This document shows, in pieces, positions 35,502 to 43,395 of a DNA stretch of 64,000 nt. Source of the stretch: Caballeronia fortuita (GTDB lineage: Bacteria; Pseudomonadota; Gammaproteobacteria; Burkholderiales; Burkholderiaceae); contig NZ_FCNX02000006.1 of assembly GCF_001544835.2 (NCBI RefSeq), positions 124,001-188,000 of the forward strand. Reading direction: 5' to 3'. The position numbers were made by a program, and so were the translations under genes. The notes under the pieces are model-generated. The model did no database searches and was not told the origin of the DNA. It was given only the letters and a program-made list of their open reading frames with translations. Position 1 is the stretch's first letter. Each line of letters opens with the position of its first letter.

Positions 35502-36857
35502 TTAGCGCGACTGGCTCAGCGTAAATGCCAGCAAGTCTCCATCCGTGGGATCGCCCCACGTCTTTCGAGCCAGCCAGTCGAAAAAGGATGTCTCGGCGAG
35601 CTTCGAATCCAGCCCGCGCTTGCGCCAGTCGTCACGCATGTGCGTGCCAAGGCCCGGCAGCACGTCGTCCTCGAATGACTGGCGCGCCAACTCCCGTTCT
35701 TCCTCACCTTGCTCGTCGTACAGCACGCGCGCTTCCTTGCGGCGGTAGGCCGAGAACTCGCTCAGCAAGCGGGCCTTGAGGTCGTCAGCGGCGGATGCGG
35801 CCGCTGGCGTACGCGAAACCGCGCCACTGTTCGCGGGAGGCAAAGCCTCCACCGGCGGAGCGTAGCCTTTCTTCAGCGCGTCCTTGAAGAGGGCTGCCGC
35901 GCTGCGAACCGGCGGCAGCGTTGTACTGCGCATCCGCTGCTCAGTCATCTGCAACGCGGCGCGGATGCGGTTTTCCTCACTGTCGGCATACAGCGTCTGT
36001 GCGTCTTTGAGCGGAATGCCGATCTTCACCATCCGATCCACCAGCGTGCTGTCGAACACGTTCGGATGCTCGTCGAGCGCGAGCATCGGCTGCTTCTGTT
36101 CGGTCACGCGGAATTGAATCTCGGCGACGCGTCGCCCTTCGCGATGTTCCACCAGCTCGACGAAGATGTTGGTCACGGCGTTCACTTCGGCAATCGCCGG
36201 ACGAAGATAATCGCGTTTGAAGTACTTGTATTCGCGCTTGGCTTCATCGCCGGCTTCGGTATCCGGCGTGCCCGAGAGTATGGGACGCCACCATTCCCAC
36301 GTTTCGCGCATCGTCAGATGGCTGGGATTCGTCAGGTAGCGAACGCAGATCTCATACAGCGCAAGGCCGGCGCTGCTGCGTAATTGGCTCTGAAATTGCA
36401 GACTCAGCCGCGCGTATTGCACCGGATCGAGCAACTTCTTTTTGATTTTTGGAGCGAACGAAAATTCGACCCACACGCGGCGCGTCGTCGGATCTTCAAG
36501 AATTTCGGCATCGGCGATTAGCGTCGAGATACCCCACTTTCGGCCGGGTTTCTGACTCGACGTGCCGGTGCTCCACTCTACCTGCACCGACACCATTCGG
36601 CGCAGATGTTCCTTGACTAGCGCGGTATCGTTCGAGTCGAACGCCGAATTTGCGACGATATCGGATAGCAGCGCGCGGTACGTGTCGCCCGACTCATCAG
36701 CTTGCTGAGCGACTGCAAGAAGCACGTTGAACAGCTTGCGGGTGAGTAGCGTGATCTTGCCGCTTTTCGGCTGGATCGCAATGGCCTCGACCGCCTTGCG
36801 CAGTTCGGCGGAACTGGGGCTGACGACGTCGGTTTTCTTCGCGCGCTTGGTGGCCAT
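35502..36857 (-). CDS. repA: Rep_3-type replication initiator of the chromid
   Basis: The 451-residue protein is a RepB/Rep_3-superfamily initiator with two winged-helix domains: GKITLLTRKLFNVLLAVAQQ at 32-51, then VQYARLSLQFQSQLRSSAGL ALYEICVRYLTN, whose LxSxxxLxLYE-like pattern is diagnostic, and YKYFKRDYLRPAIAEVNAVT in the second. The C-terminal tail (DDWRKRGLDSKLAETSFFDW) is an extension seen in chromid initiators. It binds the iterons that begin 120 bases upstream of its start and opens the origin. An inverted repeat of the iteron end lies in its promoter, so autorepression is likely. Confidence 0.93.
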   Translation of the reverse strand: MATKRAKKTDVVSPSSAELRKAVEAIAIQPKSGKITLLTRKLFNVLLAVAQQADESGDTYRALLSDIVANSAFDSNDTALVKEHLRRMVSVQVEWSTGTSSQKPGRKWGISTLIADAEILEDPTTRRVWVEFSFAPKIKKKLLDPVQYARLSLQFQSQLRSSAGLALYEICVRYLTNPSHLTMRETWEWWRPILSGTPDTEAGDEAKREYKYFKRDYLRPAIAEVNAVTNIFVELVEHREGRRVAEIQFRVTEQKQPMLALDEHPNVFDSTLVDRMVKIGIPLKDAQTLYADSEENRIRAALQMTEQRMRSTTLPPVRSAAALFKDALKKGYAPPVEALPPANSGAVSRTPAAASAADDLKARLLSEFSAYRRKEARVLYDEQGEEERELARQSFEDDVLPGLGTHMRDDWRKRGLDSKLAETSFFDWLARKTWGDPTDGDLLAFTLSQSR

Positions 36858-36924
36858 GACATGGTCAAGATCGATGATGCGGGCAAGGATACCGATTGGG
36901 GTGAAACGCGTCTATAGGGACAAA

Positions 36925-36942
36925 ATCACCGTACAGGGTGAT
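36925..36942. promoter_or_regulatory. Inverted repeat in the repA promoter, likely RepA-dimer operator
   Basis: ATCACC (36925-36930) and GGTGAT (36937-36942) are separated by six bases, about 70 bases before the repA ATG. The arms repeat the CACC end of the iterons in opposite orientation. In Rep_3 systems monomers bind iterons and dimers bind such inverted half-sites to repress rep; a similar role is inferred. Confidence 0.65.
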
Positions 36943-36977
36943 GCAGCAACGTGTGACGCAACTCACTGCGGTGCGCT

Positions 36978-38196
36978 CCTGTAAACGCTCACCGCTCACC
37001 GATGATGACCATCGCATTTGGGCAGTATCCGCGCGGGTAAACGACTTCAAGCGAAGTCCGGCCCGGTCGCCAGCAGTTTGCAGAGCTCCCGAAAACGCTC
37101 ACCTCAAAATTTTTTTGACGTTCCTATCGGAATGTAGCGCCTCTGACACAGCATCCTGCCGGACAGGCATTGCACGTTCGCTACTCGAATGGTGCACATC
37201 GCTCGGGCAGTCGCACTCACCCAGCGCGATGCCAGCGCCGTGAGTCCCGGAAAGTCTCACCAATCGCGCAGTGACTCGCTTGTTCACTGCCCGCCCGAGC
37301 CCGTTCTCAAGCGTGTCTCAGCGAACCGGTCCTGTAAAATCTCACCTCAAATTCCTTTGATCACCGCTCTGCGAGTCCCATTGAAGCGCCGAAACCGACT
37401 TCTGGAAAGGAAGAACCTTGTGTAGTCGGGCATTCATCTCGCTTGGATATATGGCGCTTTGCCGAACGCTCTCCCGAAAACGCTCACCGTAACCGCACTA
37501 AACTCGCTGCGCAGGCGCTGATGCCTCCCGAATCTTCTCACCGTCACAGACGGGCCGATCGCCCTGCGCGATGGTATCCCATTGTTTTCAAATCTTTTTT
37601 CTCATTTGGCTCGCAAGCGTGGCGTCTCGAGACTGTTGTCTCTGGATGGATCCGAATCCCGGACAAGCTCACCTTAGGTCCAGGGTACCGGGCGATGACC
37701 CACACGAACTCCGGCAAGAAGGTCCCGCAAAAGCTCACCTTCAGAAGGATTATCGGAAACGTGACCATCCCAAATCGCCGCATGGTCCACGGAAACACAA
37801 TCAGAGTGGGTACATCGCTCCCGAAAAAGCTCACCTTTACGTGCTCGATTCACTGTTTCGACCATACAGAGTCAAGTTTTCCCGAAAAAGCTCACCGGAA
37901 ATTCTAAAACCACCCCGTAAACCCTCACCAATCCGTAAAAATGACCGAAATCCCGTTTGGAAGGGTGGGACCGCAATCCCCCCGAAAAGCCTCACCTTAT
38001 GGATTCATTACCTCACGAAGCTGAATACGCCAGTCCACGGCCCCAGCGTGTTGCGCTCCCGCGTGAGCTCACCTTGCAGATCTCACGCCCCCCTGAATCC
38101 GCTCACGATCTCTCCCGCGGTTGCTCACCATCACTCCCGAACCCGACCACCGATATATCCCGTAGAGCTTCACCATGTATCCTGTAGCGTCTCACC
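36978..38196 (+). repeat. Iteron array of the chromid replication origin
   Basis: About 18 copies of a 16-mer, consensus CCCGNAAANGCTCACC, all lie on the plus strand. Starts: 36978, 37088, 37246, 37331, 37473, 37527, 37658, 37724, 37820, 37881, 37914, 37981, 38058, 38092, 38114, 38136, 38159 and 38181. Copies at 38092 and 38136 are degenerate, and 36978 is followed by an extra GCTCACC. From 37881 on, spacings are 33, 67, 77, 34, 22, 22, 23 and 22, close to multiples of the 11-bp helical turn, so RepA monomers would lie on one face. No gene was accepted here; open frames crossing it follow the repeats. Confidence 0.93.
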
Positions 38197-38560
38197 TTGC
38201 AGCTCGCAAAGCCTTACTGGATAAGGCTTCGCCTTGGCGTTAACGCTGTTAACAAGGGTTCAAAGGTGTTTACTTCTATTACACTCAAGCGCTGATGTGT
38301 CCTTGAACAATTGTCAATATAGAACTTCATCGTGAAACACGAATCGGCTGTGAATCTTCGCTAAAATTACATGCAGATCATATGCTTGCACGCGTTTTCT
38401 TAGGATGTTCCACAGAAGGCGCTTGGCTTGTTGAGACAAAATCATCAAAAGACCGAATAACTCGCATTAAATCGGCGCCCAGCCGACACGGCCAAGAAAT
38501 TCATAACGTACGACACGTAAAACGTTATGATCGCAATGTCAAAATGGACATCTCGCCGTC
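38197..38560. other. AT-richer segment beside the iterons, candidate DNA-unwinding region
   Basis: This 364-base stretch is clearly richer in A and T than its surroundings, especially 38235-38400. It holds an eight-bp stem AAGCCTTA/TAAGGCTT (38209-38229) and two GTTAAC sites nine bases apart (38239, 38248). I found no good DnaA box; TGTTCCACA near 38406 has two mismatches to TTATCCACA. Position next to the phased iterons makes it the best candidate for origin melting. No gene is supported. Confidence 0.5.
38501..38530. promoter_or_regulatory. Inverted repeat upstream of the kfrA-like gene
   Basis: TCATAACGT (38501-38509) and ACGTTATGA (38522-38530) form perfect nine-base arms with a 12-base spacer, ending 30 bases before the gene start. 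KfrA of IncP plasmids represses its own promoter, so this is a likely autoregulatory site. Confidence 0.55.
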
Positions 38561-39760
38561 ATGGACCACTCCACCCGCGAAACTCTGCGCCAGGAAATCG
38601 AAGCGCTTCGAGCGAGAGGCGCGCGCCGTCAAGATCTTTCCCAGCACGCTTGCAAACGACTCTTCTTCGACCTCGGCGTCCGACCGTCGGTTACGACCGT
38701 TCGCGATTTGACGCAGACCGGCAGCGCCAGCGATATCCCCAAGGACATCGAAGCCTTTTGGAACGGCTTGCGCACCGCGATGCACGTACGCATCGACGCA
38801 GGAGCGATTCCGGAATCGTTGCAGGAACGTGCTGGCGACTTGCTGGCCGCGCTTTACGACGAAGCGCAAAAAGTCGCGCGTGCCTCGCTAGAAGAAGACA
38901 AGGCGCGTCTCGACGCCGCCATCCAGGACGCGCAAGTCAAGGTCCGCGATGCCGATATCCGCCGCGAAACGAGCGAGCAAGCTCACCAGCGCGCTGAAGC
39001 CCGCGCTGAAGCCGGCGTCGTCCGAATCGCCGCCCTGGAAGCCGAGTTGCAGGCGCTTAGAGACCGGGGTTCGGACGCTCAGACCGGATTGCGCGAAGTC
39101 ATTGCTCGCTGGGAGAAGGAAAACGAGGCCCTGTCTAAATGTCTGCAGCAGGAGCAGGACGCGGCGGCTCGCCTGCGCGATCGCGTCGACGAACTGCAGG
39201 GCGAACTGCGCCACAACACGGAACACTACGCACAGCAGATCAAGGATGCAGTCAAAGAAGCCGAACGACGCGTTCATCCGATGCTCGTCGAACTCGACTC
39301 CCTTCGCGGCATGGCTGCCAACTATCAGGCAAGTGCACGCGAAGCGAGCCAAAAGGAATTCGATTTCATTCAACAACTTAGCGCTGCGAGAAGCCGCGCC
39401 GACCGCCTGGAATCCCAAGTCCGCGTGCAGTCCGACGAAATCGATGCGCTCGTTCTCGAACGCGACGCACAGCGCGTCCAGTCAGGCGCGAGCGCCGAAA
39501 TCGGCGAACTGATCGGGCGTCTTGCGGCACAGGGGCGTTTGACTACCGACGAGATCGCGAAGCTGGGAACTCAGGTAGACGGCTACATCATTGCCCCGGC
39601 GGCCTGTCCGGCCTGCGAGGCCGGCGAGCCGGAATTGCAGCGCCACGAAGACGAATACGAGCTTTCCTGTCCAAACTGCGAGCGGACTTCGGGCGCGGCG
39701 TTATCAAAGCTCGCCGCAGTCGATGGATTCGTCCGATCAGCACGCGTCAGCATGTCCTGA
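38561..39760 (+). CDS. KfrA-like DNA-binding coiled-coil protein with C-terminal zinc ribbon
   Basis: The 399-residue protein starts with a KfrA-type DNA-binding domain (TRETLRQEIEALRARGARRQ, then LFFDLGVRPSVTTVRDLTQT), followed by a coiled coil of about 230 residues (130-345). The C-terminus is unusual: CPACEAGEPELQRHEDEYEL followed by SCPNC makes two CxxC pairs, a zinc-ribbon pattern not part of plasmid KfrA as I know it. KfrA proteins form filaments or clusters that aid plasmid segregation. Its place next to the origin supports a role in chromid organisation. The SD is weak; an inverted repeat precedes the gene. Confidence 0.8.
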   Translation: MDHSTRETLRQEIEALRARGARRQDLSQHACKRLFFDLGVRPSVTTVRDLTQTGSASDIPKDIEAFWNGLRTAMHVRIDAGAIPESLQERAGDLLAALYDEAQKVARASLEEDKARLDAAIQDAQVKVRDADIRRETSEQAHQRAEARAEAGVVRIAALEAELQALRDRGSDAQTGLREVIARWEKENEALSKCLQQEQDAAARLRDRVDELQGELRHNTEHYAQQIKDAVKEAERRVHPMLVELDSLRGMAANYQASAREASQKEFDFIQQLSAARSRADRLESQVRVQSDEIDALVLERDAQRVQSGASAEIGELIGRLAAQGRLTTDEIAKLGTQVDGYIIAPAACPACEAGEPELQRHEDEYELSCPNCERTSGAALSKLAAVDGFVRSARVSMS

Positions 39761-39771
39761 GCGCGAGATCG

Positions 39772-40800
39772 TCAAAGGTGAGAGTTTTCGGGACCGCGCG
39801 ACATCGTGTCAGAAGTTTGATCGGCGCGCGCCTGAGCAATATCGCGCTCCCGTATTTGCTCACCCATCCATTCCTGCCATGCGCGATGCAGCCGGTGTCC
39901 CGAGATCGTCTGCTGAAATCCTAGCCATTGTCCGACGCGGTCGGGATCCGTCCCGTTTTCGAAAAGCTCCGCGGCGTAGGTGTTGCGCAAGGTCTGCGGA
40001 CTTGCCCGCGCCACGCGCGATGCCGCGATGCCCGACTCCGCCACGACGGCATCGATCGCTCGCAGCATCGTCGCCTTGTGCATGGATCGTCCGGACGGTG
40101 CCGCCGGAAATAGCAACTCGCCCGCAAGGCCCGCAGCTTTACGTTCGCGGATCCAGTCGTCGAGCACTTCGACTGCAAACGGCGCAAGCCGCGCTTGCCG
40201 GGTCAATAGCGGATTGGACGCGTCGACGGTGATGTAGGGCGCGCCCGCTGCATAGCAATCGACGGTGAGTTGCGCGGCCTCGCCCGTCTTCACGCCTGCT
40301 CCGAGAAACGCCGCGACCAGCGCTCGATCGCGGCGCTCGCGCCAGCGCTGCGCGCCTGGCAACGTTCCGATCGGCGAAAACAGATGCGCGACGAGCAGCG
40401 CACGCTCGTCGTGCGTGAGAAACCCGGTCGGCTCGTTGTCGCGAGCCTTGCGCCAGGCGGCATCACCATCCTGGGCGATGAACCGTGCCGGATTCGTCGC
40501 CGCCGATTCGATTTCCCGAACATGATCCAGTACGCGCTCAATCAACCGCAGATAACGCATCCGCTGCGGACGGCGAATGTCCAGTTGCGCGACGAATTGC
40601 TCGATGACAGGACGTTGCACCGTATGCAGCGTCGCGCGTTTTGCGGCCAGCCACTCGAGAAAGTTTCCCCACTGCGCGCGATACACATCCGCCGATGACG
40701 CCCGGAACGACTGCTGGGCAAGCCATGCGTCGAATGCAGCATGGGGATCCGCTTGCCAGTCGGCGCGCTGTTGGTCGAAGAGATCGGAAGTGTTCGGCAT
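39772..40800 (-). CDS. Tyrosine-recombinase-fold protein with degenerate active site
   Basis: The 342-residue protein has an N-terminal SAM-like DNA-binding domain (20-110) and a C-terminal recombinase fold. Comparing expected motifs: the first Arg of box I is Lys171 (FLGAGVKTGEAAQL); HxLRH reads SPQTLRNTYAAELF, keeping only Arg272; LGH is WLGF (Phe295), and no Tyr lies near the nucleophile position (QQTISGHRLHRAW). It therefore probably binds DNA without cutting. It faces kfrA-like tail-to-tail, 11 bases apart, next to the chromid origin. Its final codons contain an exact inverted iteron. Confidence 0.75.
   Translation of the reverse strand: MPNTSDLFDQQRADWQADPHAAFDAWLAQQSFRASSADVYRAQWGNFLEWLAAKRATLHTVQRPVIEQFVAQLDIRRPQRMRYLRLIERVLDHVREIESAATNPARFIAQDGDAAWRKARDNEPTGFLTHDERALLVAHLFSPIGTLPGAQRWRERRDRALVAAFLGAGVKTGEAAQLTVDCYAAGAPYITVDASNPLLTRQARLAPFAVEVLDDWIRERKAAGLAGELLFPAAPSGRSMHKATMLRAIDAVVAESGIAASRVARASPQTLRNTYAAELFENGTDPDRVGQWLGFQQTISGHRLHRAWQEWMGEQIRERDIAQARADQTSDTMSRGPENSHL
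39777..39792 (-). repeat. Orphan iteron, inverted, at the end of the recombinase-like gene
   Basis: Read on the minus strand, CCCGAAAACTCTCACC fits the origin iteron consensus throughout; the TCTCACC form also occurs at 37246 and 37331. It lies 1.6 kb from the array, in opposite orientation, and overlaps the last codons of the recombinase-fold gene. Confidence 0.8.
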
Positions 40801-40986
40801 GGTGTTCGAAGGCGCATCGCGCGCTGTGTTGCACTGCGCACAGGGTCGGGCTTGGCGCGCGCGACGTCAAGGGCGAGTGTTCGTTGAAGTGTCGATAACC
40901 GACTTGCTGGGTGTGCGTGCCGTCGACTACTGTCGTCTACACAGCTTCCATCCACTCAAAAACACGAGCGCAAAAAGGATCGAGCG

Positions 40987-42411
40987 ATGGCCCAGCAATC
41001 CATGCAGGAACGCCGCGCGATGGGACGCGCCGCGCGCGAACGCACGCCACGAGGCGCGCACGACGCGACCGGCGATGTCGACCGGGATCCCATCGAACTG
41101 TTGCGGATGAGCAGCAAAGGCCGTGTCGAGGCGCTCGTTCCTTTACGATACGGCCGCATGCTGGTATCGCCATTCGCGTTTTATCGCGGCAGTGCGATTC
41201 TGCAGGCGCACGATCTGGCGGCCACGCCGGACAGCGGAATCGCCATTCAGGTTTGCGGCGACTGCCATCTGGCGAACTTTGGCGGCTTCGCGACGCCGGA
41301 GCGCGCGCTGATTTTCGATCTCAACGACTTCGATGAAACCGCGCCCGGACCCTGGGAATGGGATCTGAAGCGCCTTGTTGCGAGCTTCACGATCGCCGGT
41401 CGGCATCTCGGCCACGGCGATCTCGCCGCCGACGAATTCGCGTTTCGCGCCGCGCGCAGCTATCAGATGCATCTGCGCGAGTACGCGGAAATGAGCGTGC
41501 TCGATCTCTGGTACGAGCGCATTACGTTCGACCGCATGTACGAGACCGTTCAAACTATAGATGCGCGACGGCGCATAAAGCGCGGCATCGAACGCGCTTC
41601 GCGTCGCACGCACGAAACGATGCTGCCCAAACTCGCGGAACGAACCGGCGACACGTGGCGTATCCGCGACGCGCCGCCCGCCGTGTTCCACATTCGCAGC
41701 CAAAGCACGCTGATCGATGAAAACGACCCGTGGATGGCGCTGAGAGGCAGCTTCCATGAAATAGTCGGGCCGCTCGTGCGCAATTATGTCGCGACGCTGA
41801 TGCCGGAGCGCGCGAGGCTGCTCTCGCAATTCTCGTTGCAGGATGTTGCGTTCAAGGTGGTGGGCGTCGGAAGTGTCGGCACGCGCTGCCTCGTCTTGCT
41901 GCTCACGGATTATCACGACAAGCCACTTTTCTTGCAGATGAAAGAAGCATCGACGTCGGTTGTCGCCAGATATGCGAAGCGCGTTGGGGAAGCCGGCGAT
42001 TGCAAACACGACGGCCAGCGCGTCGTTCACGGACAACGTCTGATGCAGGCAGCCACCGATCCGTTTCTCGGCTGGGCGACCGGACCGCTCGGACGCGCGC
42101 TGTACATCCGTCAGTTGCGCGACATGAAGATTTCCGCCGCGTTCGAAACATTCAGCGACGACGCCTTCCGCGAATATGCCGCGCTTTGCGGCTGGGCGCT
42201 GGCCCGTGCGCACGCGAAGTCGGGCGGTCGCGCGCCGGAGATTTCGGGCTACATCGGCAACAGCGATCGCCTGGCGGAAGTGCTGGTGCGATACGGACGG
42301 GCTTACGCGAAACAGGTAGAGAAGGACTACGATGTGTTTCGCGCCGCTTGCCGCAAAGGCGAGCTCGCAGCGCGGTCGGACGTCGACATGGCTGCGGACT
42401 TCGCACCCTGA
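40987..42411 (+). CDS. DUF2252-family protein
   Basis: The 474-residue protein carries DUF2252 signatures: RYGRMLVSPFAFYRGSAILQ, GDCHLANFGGFATPERALIF and DLNDFDETAPGPWEWDLKRL, then FVVRQLRDMK-like IRQLRDMKISAAFETFSD. The HxxN and DxNDFDE motifs resemble the catalytic loop and metal site of aminoglycoside phosphotransferase/kinase-like folds, so an unknown small-molecule kinase is plausible; the family has no established substrate. It stands alone, 186 bases from the divergent recombinase-like gene. Confidence 0.85.
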   Translation: MAQQSMQERRAMGRAARERTPRGAHDATGDVDRDPIELLRMSSKGRVEALVPLRYGRMLVSPFAFYRGSAILQAHDLAATPDSGIAIQVCGDCHLANFGGFATPERALIFDLNDFDETAPGPWEWDLKRLVASFTIAGRHLGHGDLAADEFAFRAARSYQMHLREYAEMSVLDLWYERITFDRMYETVQTIDARRRIKRGIERASRRTHETMLPKLAERTGDTWRIRDAPPAVFHIRSQSTLIDENDPWMALRGSFHEIVGPLVRNYVATLMPERARLLSQFSLQDVAFKVVGVGSVGTRCLVLLLTDYHDKPLFLQMKEASTSVVARYAKRVGEAGDCKHDGQRVVHGQRLMQAATDPFLGWATGPLGRALYIRQLRDMKISAAFETFSDDAFREYAALCGWALARAHAKSGGRAPEISGYIGNSDRLAEVLVRYGRAYAKQVEKDYDVFRAACRKGELAARSDVDMAADFAP

Positions 42412-42449
42412 ATCAGTTCCATTTTCGCTGCCTGCCGGACGTGCAGGAA

Positions 42450-42806
42450 TCAGTGGGCTGCGGCCACGGCCTGCGGTCGCCCTTGCCGCGCGGCGCGTTC
42501 GTAGGCGTCCACCGCGAACGCGAAGACGGCGGGAAGAGCGTCGGACGATGCGACATCGACTACGTCGTCGGTCTCGGGGAAATGAAAGTCGTCGGGACGC
42601 GCGAACAGTTCGCGCAGCGCGGCTTCGTGCCGGCCGGCGAACCCGAGGTCCGCAACCGCTTCCGCCTCGATGGCGTGCAATAGTCGCCAGGTCAGGGGCA
42701 CGCCTTTATCGATGTATCGCCCTGCAATCTGACGCGTGATGCGCTCGAGATCATGCACAGCACGGGCAAATTGTCTTCTGCTCAGGTTTTCGCCGTTCGA
42801 CTCCAT
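42450..42806 (-). CDS. Unknown small protein behind a LexA-type box
   Basis: The 118-residue soluble protein starts MESNGENLSRRQFARAVHDL and has helical segments LERITRQIAGRYIDKGVPLT, RLLHAIEAEAVADLGFAGRH and DALPAVFAFAVDAYERAARQ. I recognise no family. The ATG at 42806 follows AAGGGGTG. A perfect 20-bp LexA-type operator lies 27 bases upstream of the start, so it is probably induced by DNA damage. It converges on the DUF2252 gene. Confidence 0.65.
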   Translation of the reverse strand: MESNGENLSRRQFARAVHDLERITRQIAGRYIDKGVPLTWRLLHAIEAEAVADLGFAGRHEAALRELFARPDDFHFPETDDVVDVASSDALPAVFAFAVDAYERAARQGRPQAVAAAH

Positions 42807-42832
42807 GTTCACCCCTTCCACCGGTGTTATTG

Positions 42833-42852
42833 TACTGTACAAATATACAGTA
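42833..42852. promoter_or_regulatory. LexA-type SOS box
   Basis: TACTGTACAAATATACAGTA matches the classical operator TACTGT-N8-ACAGTA, with perfect six-base arms and an AT-rich centre. It lies 27 bases before the small unknown gene on the minus strand. On the plus side only a 34-codon frame at 42862 follows, which I do not accept as a gene. Confidence 0.8.
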
Positions 42853-43073
42853 CTTGATGCCATGAAAGTAGCGTCGCGCTACTCGAAGAGCGTGTATGTG
42901 CGATTCCGCCTACGTGCGTTTCAGACAGGCGCCGCTATGCGTGCCGACGAACGAAGCGCATCGTAGAGCCATGCTTAGGACATGTCTTCTGAGCAGAACG
43001 CGCAGGCGGTTTTTTTTGCGTAGTTCGACGGCATTGCGCGGCCAACAGCGCTGCAAACCACGGGAGAACTGAG

Positions 43074-43262
43074 ATGAATAAGGATCAAGTCGAAGGCGTT
43101 GGCAAGCAAGTCAAGGGCAAGATCAACGAGGGCGTCGGAAAGGTGACCGGCGACACGGCTCAGGAAGCCAAGGGCGATATGCAACAAGCCGCCGGCAAGG
43201 TGCAGAAAGGCGTAGGCGATGCACGGGAAGATCTGAAGGACAGCGTTAAAAAGAACCCGTAA
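43074..43262 (+). CDS. CsbD-family stress protein
   Basis: This 62-residue hydrophilic protein, MNKDQVEGVGKQVKGKINEG, contains the repeating GKxKExxGKxTGD pattern of CsbD (VEGVGKQVKGKINEGVGKVT, then TAQEAKGDMQQAAGKVQKGV). Such proteins are induced by general stress and are probably disordered in solution; their mechanism is unknown. A GGGAGAA ribosome site precedes the ATG, and a strong terminator follows. Confidence 0.93.
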   Translation: MNKDQVEGVGKQVKGKINEGVGKVTGDTAQEAKGDMQQAAGKVQKGVGDAREDLKDSVKKNP

Positions 43263-43300
43263 GGCAAGTAATCCGGCGCCCCAAGACGCCGTCATTTAAG

Positions 43301-43330
43301 CGGGACGTGCTTGAGGCACGTCCCGTTTTT
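43301..43330 (+). terminator. Rho-independent terminator after the csbD-like gene
   Basis: CGGGACGTGC and GCACGTCCCG form a ten-bp stem with a short TTGAG-like loop, followed by T5 and an AT run at 43326-43332. Confidence 0.88.
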
Positions 43331-43360
43331 ATTGCCGATGCTAGTCGGCGCTGTGCGCGG

Positions 43361-43376
43361 GTTTATGCGCATAAAG
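43361..43376. promoter_or_regulatory. parS site downstream of csbD
   Basis: GTTTATGCGCATAAAG carries the full 14-bp core TTTATGCGCATAAA of the parS sites near parAB. It lies in the gap between a terminator and the convergent XRE-cupin gene, about 9 kb from parB. Confidence 0.88.
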
Positions 43377-43395
43377 CAGCCCAGCGGCACGCCTC

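Noticed and set aside
37206-37221. GGCAGTCGCACTCACC as an extra iteron
   Set aside because: Only the CTCACC end is conserved; left out of the count.
37571-38224. Open frames of up to 217 codons running through the iteron region
   Set aside because: Their codons follow the repeat (repeated PEKAHL/KLTF-like patterns) and they have no SD; the repeats explain the open frame.
38400-38412. DnaA-box-like TGTTCCACA in the candidate melting region
   Set aside because: Two mismatches to TTATCCACA and no second box nearby.
41560-41582. GCGCATAAAG inside the DUF2252 gene as a parS
   Set aside because: Only half of the palindrome is present; the left half reads differently.
42862-42966. A 34-codon plus-strand frame downstream of the LexA box
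   Set aside because: No SD, no recognisable features, and the box fits the minus-strand gene better.
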